A DNA stretch of 45,119 nucleotides from Flavobacteriia bacterium. Lineage in GTDB: Bacteria; Bacteroidota; Bacteroidia; Flavobacteriales; Flavobacteriaceae. The stretch covers positions 2,993 to 48,111 of the forward strand of contig JAAFHW010000011.1 of NCBI GenBank assembly GCA_013298525.1. The letters are read 5' to 3'. The notes beneath the pieces are model-generated. The model did not search any database. It saw only the letters and a program-made list of their open reading frames with translations, and was not told where the DNA came from. Both the position numbers and the translations under genes were made by a program. Below, piece by piece: positions 34,745-43,300 of the stretch; positions within the stretch are counted from its first letter, which is position 1, and every line of letters begins with the position of its first letter.

Positions 34745-35440
34745 CTACAAAGTAACCAATTCTGCTAACTTATCAGCAATATCAACCATTGAGTCTTCTA
34801 TAGTATTTAAGCCACTTCGAGAGCCAAGTAAAGGGCTTACTTCACGTAAATCATCAAAGGTTGTATTATGTACTATCGGCACAAGTAAATCTCGAGCTAA
34901 GAGAGCTGAAAGTTCTTTATCTGCTATTCCTTCACCTTTAACTCGTTTAAGAAAAGAAGGAGTAACCAATACAATACCTACACGAGATTTTGCTAATCCT
35001 TTATCTATTTCGCGAAGTAACGAGGATCCTAACAAAACATCTTTCTCACTAAACCATACAGAAATACCTTTTGATTCTAATAAATCATGTAATTCTTTAG
35101 CAGAATCTTTGCGGTCATCCCAAGCATGACAAAGAAAAACATCTCTTAAGTCTGGTAAATCAGAACGTTTCTCAATATTTTCTCGCACAGGTGTAAGTGT
35201 GCGAATTTCAGCTGGTGTATAAAGAATAGAAGAACCAACTGAGGACCAACGGGCTTTAGTTCTAGATTGTCCAGTACTACTGCTACTACTAACTGAACTA
35301 CTATAAGGTGAATAAGCAGGAGAAGAATAAGACTGATAAGAATTGTAACCACGATAGCTACCTCTTCCGCCGCATGCAGGGCAGTTTTCTCTTGCACTTG
35401 CTGTGCGATGCCCATGAACTGGTGCTGTACATCTTGACAT
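34745..35440 (-). CDS. TIR-domain protein with N-terminal Cys/His cluster and Ser/Tyr linker
   Basis: The 231 residues fall into three parts. Residues 1-25 contain Cys4, His9, His11, Cys20 and Cys23 (ENCPACGGR), a possible small zinc-binding unit. Residues 26-75 are a low-complexity Ser/Tyr linker. Residues 98-231 are a TIR domain: DVFLCHAWDDRKDSAKELHD, ISVWFSEKDVLLGSSL, SRVGIVLVTPSFLK and ADKELSALL, where Glu176 is the candidate catalytic residue of a TIR NAD hydrolase. TIR proteins often act as effectors of antiphage systems. The base composition looks slightly less AT-rich than the neighbours, and similar N-termini are known to me, from memory, in TIR proteins of other phyla, so acquisition by transfer is plausible. 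Confidence 0.82.
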   Translation of the reverse strand: MSRCTAPVHGHRTASARENCPACGGRGSYRGYNSYQSYSSPAYSPYSSSVSSSSSTGQSRTKARWSSVGSSILYTPAEIRTLTPVRENIEKRSDLPDLRDVFLCHAWDDRKDSAKELHDLLESKGISVWFSEKDVLLGSSLLREIDKGLAKSRVGIVLVTPSFLKRVKGEGIADKELSALLARDLLVPIVHNTTFDDLREVSPLLGSRSGLNTIEDSMVDIADKLAELVTL

Positions 35441-35565
35441 ATTTTATACTATTTTGAATTAGTTTATTTATAATCTATAATTTTTGATTAATTGAATTTA
35501 AATATTTTAAGGCGTTTGGGGTTAGTGTTGTTGTAAGACATGAAGTTTTGAATGACATGTTATTA

Positions 35566-35931
35566 TTAATTTCTACAATCAATCATAATTGTTCCAGCTT
35601 GACATATATAGACATCATTAACTTTTATATTGTTTTTATAATGGTCTTTTAATTCCTGTTTTAATTCTTCATATTCTGAGTTTTCAACAACTTTTTGAAT
35701 TTTAATATTAATTAATCTTCCCATTGGTGTTATTGTGTATAATCCATCAGATGTTGTCTTAGAGTATTCTGAGACTCCAAGTATACCATAACTTTCATAA
35801 GTTGTGTTGAGCGATTCTACAAAAAAGTCAGTCTCTTCAAATAATTCACTTTTATTCAAAGAGCAACTGTTTATTATTAATAAACAAAGTGTATATAACA
35901 GTATTTTTTTTATCATTATTTTTATTTTCAA
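35566..35931 (-). CDS. Small putative lipoprotein, function unknown
   Basis: The 121-residue frame contains a signal-like start and the lipobox LLIINSC (Cys23 from the first Met). The true start may be Met6 (MIKKILLY), which gives a more usual signal peptide. The mature part has two Cys near the end (YICQ and MIDCRN). It follows the HsdR-N-like gene by 14 nt and is probably co-transcribed from the palindrome promoter at 37020-37064. Confidence 0.58.
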   Translation of the reverse strand: MKIKIMIKKILLYTLCLLIINSCSLNKSELFEETDFFVESLNTTYESYGILGVSEYSKTTSDGLYTITPMGRLINIKIQKVVENSEYEELKQELKDHYKNNIKVNDVYICQAGTIMIDCRN

Positions 35932-35944
35932 ATGTTAATTTATT

Positions 35945-37000
35945 TTACTCTACTTCATAAAGTCCAACAGTCTCCAACAACTCCTTCTCAAACAAATAAA
36001 TATCATCGATACTATTCAGCGGTTGTTTGCTTTCGTTTTTGTTGTCATTGAATAAACCAATGTATTTTTTAGAACCGTTGAGGTGTAATCTGCATAACGG
36101 TTTGCGGTTGTTGTCGTCAAGGAGAATTCCGAAATAAGATTGCGTATCACGACATACTATTCTGTTAGTAGGTAGTTTTCTTCTAAGAATAGCAACTACA
36201 ATTCTGAAAGCTTCAAGTTCTTCTTCACTAGTGTTTATTTTGCTTTCATCTTCAATAGTTTCAGGTAAATCCTCCATTTGATTTTGGGCTTCTTTATTGA
36301 TGGCAGCATTTAATCGGTCATTAATTTTTTCACTTATGAATTGATTAAATCCTTTGTGAACAAGGTCTTTGAATTCATCCATTACTTTTTCCGTCAACCT
36401 ACCTGTGTATACTTTACTTGCAAATAATTTTACAAATTCATTCGATGGAGAAGTTAATTCTTCATTGATTTGCTTTCTTATTTCTTTGATGTATTTGAGT
36501 GAACTAGCGTTGGTAACTATATTATTTACATCGAAACTTGATTTGTGAAACTTTGCGATTTCATTTACCACATTGTCTTTTAAATTGGTGATATCAAATT
36601 CTAAAAATGGTTTTGGATCCATTTTATTTTTTTCATCTAAATCGGTGAAAAATTGATATTGAATTCCATTAGTTAAAAGAGCAAATCTAGTTTTGGTTAC
36701 ATGGAAGTATCGAAACAATTGAGAACCATGAACGGATAGGTTTTCTTTCCAGTTTTTACATTCAATAATTAGTATTGGCTCATTATTTTGAATGATTGCA
36801 TAATCTACTTTTTCTCCTTTTTTAAGCCCTAAGTCGGCTGTGAATTCTGGTACAACTTCTGTTGGATTAAAAGTGTCGTAACCAAGAATATTAATAAACG
36901 GAAGAACAAACGCATGTTTTGTAGATTCTTCGGTTTCAATTTTGTCTTTTAGTTGATGTATTTTATCAGCTAAAGACTTTAGTTGGTTGTTTAGTTCCAT
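35945..37000 (-). CDS. Stand-alone HsdR N-terminal-type nuclease (PD-(D/E)xK)
   Basis: The 351-residue protein has the type I restriction HsdR N-terminal domain pattern: HAFVLPFINILGYD, NPTEVVPEFTADLG, then Asp66 in KVDYAII and Glu80-Cys-Lys82 in ILIIECKNW, a complete PD-(D/E)xK active site. After it comes HGSQLFRYFHVT, like the QxxxY segment of HsdR. No helicase, HsdM or HsdS gene lies nearby, so it is not a full type I system. Stand-alone proteins of this form are common and mostly uncharacterised. The C-terminal part (about 240-351) is mixed alpha/beta. It lies directly behind palindrome promoter copy 2. Confidence 0.78.
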   Translation of the reverse strand: MELNNQLKSLADKIHQLKDKIETEESTKHAFVLPFINILGYDTFNPTEVVPEFTADLGLKKGEKVDYAIIQNNEPILIIECKNWKENLSVHGSQLFRYFHVTKTRFALLTNGIQYQFFTDLDEKNKMDPKPFLEFDITNLKDNVVNEIAKFHKSSFDVNNIVTNASSLKYIKEIRKQINEELTSPSNEFVKLFASKVYTGRLTEKVMDEFKDLVHKGFNQFISEKINDRLNAAINKEAQNQMEDLPETIEDESKINTSEEELEAFRIVVAILRRKLPTNRIVCRDTQSYFGILLDDNNRKPLCRLHLNGSKKYIGLFNDNKNESKQPLNSIDDIYLFEKELLETVGLYEVE

Positions 37001-37019
37001 GTTTCTTTGTTTTAGAGTT

Positions 37020-37064
37020 CAAACTTAAACACATTAAAATTCAGTATTTTACGGGAAACCGTAA
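37020..37064 (-). promoter_or_regulatory. Palindrome promoter, copy 2 (TTACGG-N4-CCGTAA, 21 nt, TAAGTTTG)
   Basis: The palindrome is at 37049-37064 (18 bp if the flanking T and A at 37048 and 37065 are counted), the -7 element TAAGTTTG (minus strand) at 37027-37020, and the spacer is 21 nt. It serves the HsdR-N-like gene that starts at 37000. Confidence 0.75.
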
Positions 37065-37157
37065 AGTGGAGAATTATTTAATAAATCTCTATGAAAATAT
37101 TTTTTTTAATCCTATCGATTCTATTTGATGTTACAGATAAAAAATCTCGAGATTATT

Positions 37158-37802
37158 TTACATATAAGTTGTACCAAAATCTGTATTTTGGTTTATTGTT
37201 TTCTCTTCTTTAATTTCAATGTTTGTGAATTCAAGTGATTTACTATAACCAGTATAAAGTCCAAATTTAATTTTCAATTCTTTTGGAAGTTTATCTATCA
37301 AGTTCGCAGACTTTTCATCAATACTTTTTTGATATTTCTCGTACTCATCAATTTTATTTGAAATTCCTCCATATTTAGTGTAATCATTATCAGTTAAAAT
37401 TTCTTCATACTTTTTATAATCATTATCAATTTCCTGTAGAATTGATGCGTATTTGTTTAAATCAAATCCAAATAATTGTTTAATTTCTGTAGAGTAATTT
37501 CTTAAGTTGTCCAGATGTTCTTTAGGAGAATCTGTTGTATTTTCAGATTGAATTACCAATAAATACTTTGCTGGTGGTATGTCATTAATTGTATAATTAC
37601 CATTTACATCTGTAGTTGTTTCAAAAATCGAATCTTTTTGTTTTTTCTCAACTGCAAAAAGCAAGATTTTCGCACCTGCGTCTGGTTTGTTTCCAACATA
37701 ATTATTATATTTCCAGTAAACATTTCCAGTTAATTTTCCTGGCTTTTTTGAACATGATATTACTGATAAAATTGTGATTAGTATTAATAGATATTTTTTC
37801 AT
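37158..37802 (-). CDS. Lipoprotein with carboxypeptidase-regulatory-like (Cna B-like) domain
   Basis: The 214-residue protein has a lipoprotein signal (lipobox SVISC, Cys17). Residues about 25-85 look like a carboxypeptidase-regulatory/CnaB-like beta-sandwich (LTGNVYWKYNNYVG, then TDVNGNYTINDIPPAKYLLV). The rest is charged and helical. It follows 37835-38554 by 32 nt, so the two form an operon behind palindrome copy 3. Confidence 0.65.
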   Translation of the reverse strand: MKKYLLILITILSVISCSKKPGKLTGNVYWKYNNYVGNKPDAGAKILLFAVEKKQKDSIFETTTDVNGNYTINDIPPAKYLLVIQSENTTDSPKEHLDNLRNYSTEIKQLFGFDLNKYASILQEIDNDYKKYEEILTDNDYTKYGGISNKIDEYEKYQKSIDEKSANLIDKLPKELKIKFGLYTGYSKSLEFTNIEIKEEKTINQNTDFGTTYM

Positions 37803-37834
37803 AATTAGTTTAGATTTTTAAATTATTGTAAGTT

Positions 37835-38554
37835 TTAAGGAAATAAAAATAAGTGCGTGTCAATAATGGTTTGCCTTCTCATTTGTACTAAATCTCCTGT
37901 CTTTTTTAAAAAAATGCAAAGTGATTTTTCATTGTAGATAAATTTCATGTCATTAGAATATTCGGTTACTAAATAACTATCTCCATCTAATTTGTAAAAA
38001 GGAATTTCTATTTTACCTTTAACTTTAATTCCTTTATTATCTATTGTTCCAGCAGTTAATTTTTCTCTTAGGATTTTTTCGTCTTTTTCTTCTGAGGCTA
38101 CCTTTGTGTAGGCTACCATCATATTCATCCATTCTGTACTATCAATTAAATGCCAATCGACTTTACTAAAATCAATCCCTTGATCATTAATCCAACCATA
38201 GCTGGTAAAGCAAAAAAGAATATATTTTTTACCATCAAGAACTGGGTTTGCTTTTGGTGTAAACTCTTGAAGTTTGAAAGAAATAACCGTTGTGGATGAC
38301 ATGTCTTTAGCTTTTTTACCGACAAAATCAAGTGTCTCTAAATTAAAAGTTGTTATTTCTGGATGATTTGCTAAAATCCATTGTGTAGCTTTTAATTCTG
38401 CTCTTTCTTTCATATCTTCCGAGGACAATATAGCTCCTGCAATAATTCCTGCTGCTGCAACTGCTGTAACAACTCCAGCACTATTGTTTTGAGCTTTGAC
38501 TTCCTTTGGTGACAATAATGTTAAAGCGACAAAAACAAAAAGTAGTTTTTTCAT
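37835..38554 (-). CDS. Secreted protein of unknown function
   Basis: The 239-residue protein has a signal peptide (1-22, ending KEVKAQ), a short Ala/Gly-rich segment and a mature part with EITTFNLETLDFVGKKAKD and later LDGDSYLVTEYSNDMKFIY. No domain is recognised. It is the first gene behind palindrome copy 3 and precedes the lipoprotein at 37158-37802. Confidence 0.6.
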   Translation of the reverse strand: MKKLLFVFVALTLLSPKEVKAQNNSAGVVTAVAAAGIIAGAILSSEDMKERAELKATQWILANHPEITTFNLETLDFVGKKAKDMSSTTVISFKLQEFTPKANPVLDGKKYILFCFTSYGWINDQGIDFSKVDWHLIDSTEWMNMMVAYTKVASEEKDEKILREKLTAGTIDNKGIKVKGKIEIPFYKLDGDSYLVTEYSNDMKFIYNEKSLCIFLKKTGDLVQMRRQTIIDTHLFLFP

Positions 38555-38583
38555 GGTTTTAAAGTTTTAGTGTTTATAATTCC

Positions 38584-38628
38584 CAAACATAAAACCATAA
38601 AATTTCTATTCTTTACGGTTTCCCGTAA
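38584..38628 (-). promoter_or_regulatory. Palindrome promoter, copy 3 (TTACGG-N4-CCGTAA, 21 nt, TATGTTTG)
   Basis: The palindrome is at 38613-38628 (18 bp with flanking T and A), the -7 element TATGTTTG (minus strand) at 38591-38584, and the spacer is 21 nt. The inner N4 is in the opposite direction to copies 1 and 2. It serves the gene that starts at 38554. Confidence 0.75.
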
Positions 38629-38643
38629 AACGGTAAAAAAAAT

Positions 38644-38853
38644 TCAAAAAACATCATAATGGTATTTGTACTGTATGAAATTGAAATAAAATTCTTCGAT
38701 GTCATCGGCTTTCATAAAAGCCACAAATTCGTCTAGTGGCACTTCAAAATAGTGGTGAATTACATTGAGTCTGAACTCTATTTCTAAAACTTGGTTGACT
38801 TCGTCATATCCTACAGCAAGGATGTTTGTGGCGTTTATTGGGTATTTTGACAT
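38644..38853 (-). CDS. KTSC domain protein
   Basis: The 69-residue protein is almost entirely a KTSC domain: NILAVGYDEVNQVLEIEFRL, then a YFEVPLDEFVAFM segment and a last FYFNFIQYKYHY. KTSC domains are found alone or fused to RNA or DNA enzymes, and their role is not known to me. It starts 12 nt after the DUF6804 gene and is probably co-transcribed with it under palindrome copy 4. Confidence 0.78.
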   Translation of the reverse strand: MSKYPINATNILAVGYDEVNQVLEIEFRLNVIHHYFEVPLDEFVAFMKADDIEEFYFNFIQYKYHYDVF

Positions 38854-38865
38854 GCTATTCTATAT

Positions 38866-39156
38866 TTATGTGTTTTTTTCTTTAAAGCCATATATCAAAA
38901 ACATAAATCCGGTAAAGATGTCTATGGGCATCCAAATTGATTTTTTATAGAGATAAATAGGGATTATAGGATTGAAGAGAATTACTAAACAAATGAAAAT
39001 TATTCCATAAAGATTTACGTCTTTTTGAACCTCTTTGAATAGCACCAAAATGGCTCCGATTGTAATTGCTATTCTTAAAAAAGTATAGTAGCCTATTGGC
39101 ATGTCAAAGCAAGCTATCAAAGCAATAGCAGCGCATATTATACATATTGTTCTCAT
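38866..39156 (-). CDS. Small membrane protein (DUF6804-like)
   Basis: The 96-residue protein has about four hydrophobic spans with short loops (ICIICAAIALIACF, FLRIAITIGAILVLF, LYGIIFICLVILF and a last FTGFMFLIYGF), so it is an integral membrane protein. The pattern resembles the DUF6804 family, recalled rather than searched. It is the first gene behind palindrome copy 4 and is followed by the KTSC gene. Confidence 0.65.
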   Translation of the reverse strand: MRTICIICAAIALIACFDMPIGYYTFLRIAITIGAILVLFKEVQKDVNLYGIIFICLVILFNPIIPIYLYKKSIWMPIDIFTGFMFLIYGFKEKNT

Positions 39157-39185
39157 AAATGAAATCTTATTTTAAAATAATTTTT

Positions 39186-39230
39186 CAAACTTAAAACCAA
39201 TAAAAGAGTATTCTTTACGGTTTCCCGTAA
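39186..39230 (-). promoter_or_regulatory. Palindrome promoter, copy 4 (TTACGG-N4-CCGTAA, 21 nt, TAAGTTTG)
   Basis: The palindrome is at 39215-39230, the -7 element TAAGTTTG (minus strand) at 39193-39186, and the spacer is 21 nt. It serves the gene that starts at 39156. Here the palindrome lies in the loop end of a longer hairpin that is also the terminator of the upstream porP/sprF gene. Confidence 0.75.
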
Positions 39231-39243
39231 GGAATACTCTTTT
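39202..39243 (-). terminator. Terminator hairpin after porP/sprF, built around palindrome copy 4
   Basis: The arms aaaagagtattc (39202-39213) and gaatactctttt (39232-39243) add 12 perfect pairs to the 6-bp palindrome stem, with one mismatch between the two stems and a GAAA loop on the minus strand. A T tract follows on each side. It lies between the sprF stop (39281) and the next promoter, so it can end sprF transcription and act as operator for the next unit. Confidence 0.7.
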
Positions 39244-39280
39244 TTTAAAAATTAAATAGTTTAAATAATAAGATTTTCGA

Positions 39281-40297
39281 TTACTTATTGTAGTCGTAGT
39301 ATTTGTTAACTTTGGCTACGCAAGATTCGCAAAAACGCAATTGCCATGTTAAAGAAAGCTCATGTATTCCTTGTGTTCTTCCGATTTTGGAGGTACTAAA
39401 ATCATATGAATACCCAAAGTTAAAATCACTAAAGTGAACAGAAATATAAGGATTGATTGAAGTAATTAAATGACTGTTTTTGCTTTTACCCTCAGGATTA
39501 GTTGCTACATTAGCTCCAATTGTTAATGCTTCAAATTTTAATGCCGTTCCAATATCCAATCGATTAAACTGTGATTGTCTCATGTAATTAGCATTAAATA
39601 ATAATTTTGTTTCTTCAGGAAATAAACCAGATGGTGTTCCATCCATATCAAATGCATATCCAGCGTGAAGTGACAAAAATAAATCCAGAGGTACATGATT
39701 ATCGTTTAAAAAAGAAATATTAGGTCGAGTAAGATGTTTGACACTTAATCCAAACCAACCATCTTGATTATCAATTACAAAACCAGCAGAAACATCAAAA
39801 AAATTGATATTATCCTTTTGATTTAATACTCCTAAATCTACGCTACTATTACTAATTGCTCCAGTATTGATATTTATTTGATCTTCTAGCAATAAATTTT
39901 TGAAGTTGTAACTTTTTCTGCCATAGCCTACCTCAAGTCCAGGTCTAAAACTCCATCTATAGTCGATTTCAACTTTATAGGAATAGGCCATATTTACTTG
40001 AAGAAAATTATAATTAGTAAATGCCTCTCTATTGTTTAAAATTGTCATTCCAACTGCTGCGTGCTCACCTACCATTTTGTTTACAAAACCAAAGTCTGTA
40101 TCAACCACTCTATTGCCGTCGGGCCATTGCCTTCTATGAAGAAGTCCAGCTCTCCAATTGTATTGAAAACCTGTAAATCCTGGATTTAAGGTTTCAGGCA
40201 TTAAGGTAAATTGAGTAAATATTGGGTCTTGAGCATTGCTTTGAAGAGTGAAAAAACTCAGTACAATAAACAAAACATAATTTAAATTGATTTTCAT
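39281..40297 (-). CDS. PorP/SprF family type IX secretion membrane protein
   Basis: The 338-residue outer-membrane protein has a signal peptide (1-22, ending LQSNAQ), then DPIFTQFTLMPETLNPGFTG, typical of the PorP/SprF family, and repeated beta-barrel strands with alternating aromatics. In Flavobacterium johnsoniae SprF is needed to export SprB, and SprF-like genes lie beside genes for type B CTD cargo. Here the gene follows the large SprB-like gene by 7 nt on the same strand, so the pair is probably one transcription unit and this protein the dedicated partner for that cargo. Confidence 0.93.
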   Translation of the reverse strand: MKINLNYVLFIVLSFFTLQSNAQDPIFTQFTLMPETLNPGFTGFQYNWRAGLLHRRQWPDGNRVVDTDFGFVNKMVGEHAAVGMTILNNREAFTNYNFLQVNMAYSYKVEIDYRWSFRPGLEVGYGRKSYNFKNLLLEDQININTGAISNSSVDLGVLNQKDNINFFDVSAGFVIDNQDGWFGLSVKHLTRPNISFLNDNHVPLDLFLSLHAGYAFDMDGTPSGLFPEETKLLFNANYMRQSQFNRLDIGTALKFEALTIGANVATNPEGKSKNSHLITSINPYISVHFSDFNFGYSYDFSTSKIGRTQGIHELSLTWQLRFCESCVAKVNKYYDYNK

Positions 40298-40304
40298 TTC
40301 GTGT

Positions 40305-43300
40305 TTATTTTATTAGTACAAAAGTTTGATTTTCATTTATGATAGTTCCATAGAAAGTTTCACCACTAACTTTAGCATAGTAATTTCCATTTTCAGAACT
40401 TACTTCTTTTATTTTACCATTCCATCCTACCAAAACTTCTCCAACTTCGGAGTAAATTAATGACCCCCAAGTATCGTAAATATCAAGACGAACATTTTTT
40501 AATCCTTTAGTTACTGGTCTAAAGGTGTCATTGATGCCATCATTATTTGTTGGTGTGAACGCAGTTGGTACAACAAGCAAATATCCTTTTTCAACTTTCA
40601 AAGTTATAATTTGACTGTAAACACATCCGAAAGGATAAGTAACCGTTTGAGTGACTACATAATCGTTTGGTGAAGAATAAGTATGAATTGGATTTACTTC
40701 ATTTGAAAATGTTCCATCACCAAAATCCCAAAGTACAGAAATATAATCTCCAATTATTACACTAGTAAATTGAATTGGATCCAAAATTGAATAAATCCCA
40801 TAGGAAGTGTAACCTATTGAATTTGCATTAAATGAAGGATTTCCTAAAGTAGGTATAGCAACATTTAGTGAATAATTTGTAGAGCAACCAATTGCGTCTG
40901 TGACTGTAAGTGTAACAAGTCCATTTGTTGTCGTTGTCATCGACTGATTATTAGTTCCAGAAACAGTTCCGCTTGACCAATTATAAGTGTATGGAGGAAC
41001 TCCTCCAGAAGCTACTGCAGTAAAATCTTGAGTCACTGTAAAAGTGCTACAAGTAGCATTGGTTGTAGTGTTTACCGATAAAACCAATGGATTAGGTCTA
41101 GTAATTGAATATTGAGCTGTTTTTACACAACCTCTTGCATCAGTTACTGTAACTTGGTAATTTCCTGCTGGAATGCTATTCAAATCTTCAGTTGTTGCAC
41201 CATTATTCCATAGATATGAAAATGGTGGCGTACCTCCTGAAACCAAAAGATTTATTTGTCCTGAATTAGCATTATTACAATCTAGGGCATTAATAGTATT
41301 TGCTGACAAGACTAAAAGTTGAGGTTCTAAAATTGTAAAGGTTCTTGTAATAGTACATGGTTTGGAATCTGTAATAATAACTGAATAGGTTCCTGGTCCA
41401 AGATTATTCCTTGTTGTTCCTGCTGTACTTCCATCACTCCAAACTAAATTAACTGGTGCTATTCCTCCAACAAAGTTTAAAACAATACTTCCGTCATTGG
41501 CACCAAAACAAGAGATGTTAGTCGCAACTGGACTTACGTCAAATAATGGTGGACTTGGAATGTTTATGGTTGAAGATTTTTGACAGCCGAGAGCATCGGT
41601 AACAGTAATTGTATAATTTCCTGGAGAAAGATTATTTTGATTTAATCCAACTGCTAAATTACTCCATTGCACCTGATAAGGAGCATTACCGCCAGATAAT
41701 GTAACAGCAATAGTTGCGTTATTATCGCCATAACAAACAATTGGGGTTGTTGTAGCATTAATTATAATTTCTGATGATTGTGTTAAGGTTACTGATAAGG
41801 TATCTACGCATCCTTGAGCATCTGTTACTGTCAGATTATAGTTTCCTGCAATTAGGTTTGAGATATTTTGATTGGAGCTTGTATAACCATTTGGACCTGT
41901 CCAAGAATAATTATAATCAAAAACACCCGGAGTTATCTCTATTGGAGTTCCTCCAATAACAGAACTATTTATGGCGCCAGTTGAAAAACCATAACAATTA
42001 ATATTGGTTTGACTTACCAAATTTACTTGCAACAAAGGTGGTTCTGTAATGACAAAAGTGGCTGTTTTTGGTCCGCAATTATTGACATCAGAAACTGTTA
42101 CAACATATGTTGCTGGACTTAAATTTGAAATATCTTCGGTTGTTGCATACGGAATATTATTTTGTGTCCAAGAATATGAATAGGCTCCTGTTCCACCAAT
42201 AACTGAAATAGCAATAGATCCATTATTACTTCCAAAACAAGTAATGCTGGTATTTGAATCTGTTGATAATACTATATCTGAAGGCTCTGTTATTGTATAT
42301 GAATTAGCAATTGGACAGCCACCTGCATCTGTAATCGATAGATTATAAGTTCCAGGTACTAAATTAGAAATATTTGCATTTGATGATGAAAAACCATTTG
42401 GTCCAGTCCATTGAATCGTGTATGGCACTCCAGTTGTAAACGGAATTCCGCCAGTTGTGTTGGTTGTTATACTACCATTATTAATTCCGAAACAAGTACT
42501 ATTTGTTACCACAGCATTTGGATTCATAGCTGGATTTATAGTAATTGTGATTGTAAAAGTAGCCCCAACACAATTTCCAGATATTGGTGTTATTGTATAA
42601 GTTGCAGTTGCTGGTGCAGTTGAAGTGTTTATCAACGTTTGACTAATTTCAGTTTGACCTACTGGTTGTGCTGATGATCCAGTAATTGTACCAACAGGAT
42701 TTATTATTGGAGCCGACCAAGTGTATAATGTTCCGATAGGTACAATATCAGATAAAGTGGTAACTGGAATTATTGTAAATGTTGCACCACTACAAATGGT
42801 TTGATTCTGAGATGAAATTACTGGAATTTGATTAATAATAATTGTTGCAGCTGAAGATGTAATTATTTCGCAACCACCATTTAAAGATGGAAAAGTAATC
42901 ACACAATAGTAATAAAATGTTCCAGATAAAGAAGCTGGTGGTGAAAATGATGCATTAGTTTCATTTAAGATAGCCAAACCGCCATTATTGGAATTGGTAG
43001 TATTACTGTACCATTGATAAGTTGGTGTTCCAACACCGTTTATATAATTTACCGATAAAGGTGTTATTGTAGCGCCTAAACAAACCGTTTCAGAAACTGG
43101 ATTTGTAGAAATTGCAGGTGCTAAATTTACATTTATTTCTGAAGTTGCGCTTGTAACATTACACCCAATTCCATTAGGTTGGGTAATTTCACAATAATAG
43201 TAAACCGTTCCATTGTTTAGTGTTGGTGGCGTAAATGTTGCATTCGTCTCTCCAATTAAGATTGTGCCACCAGAATTTGAATTTGAACTATTAGAATACC

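Noticed and set aside
35146..35415. 89-codon minus-strand ORF overlapping the TIR gene
   Set aside because: It is a shifted frame over the Ser/Tyr linker region; the TIR frame has the known domain.
35945..37000. Complete type I restriction system
   Set aside because: Only an HsdR N-terminal-like domain is present; no helicase part, HsdM or HsdS lies in the window.
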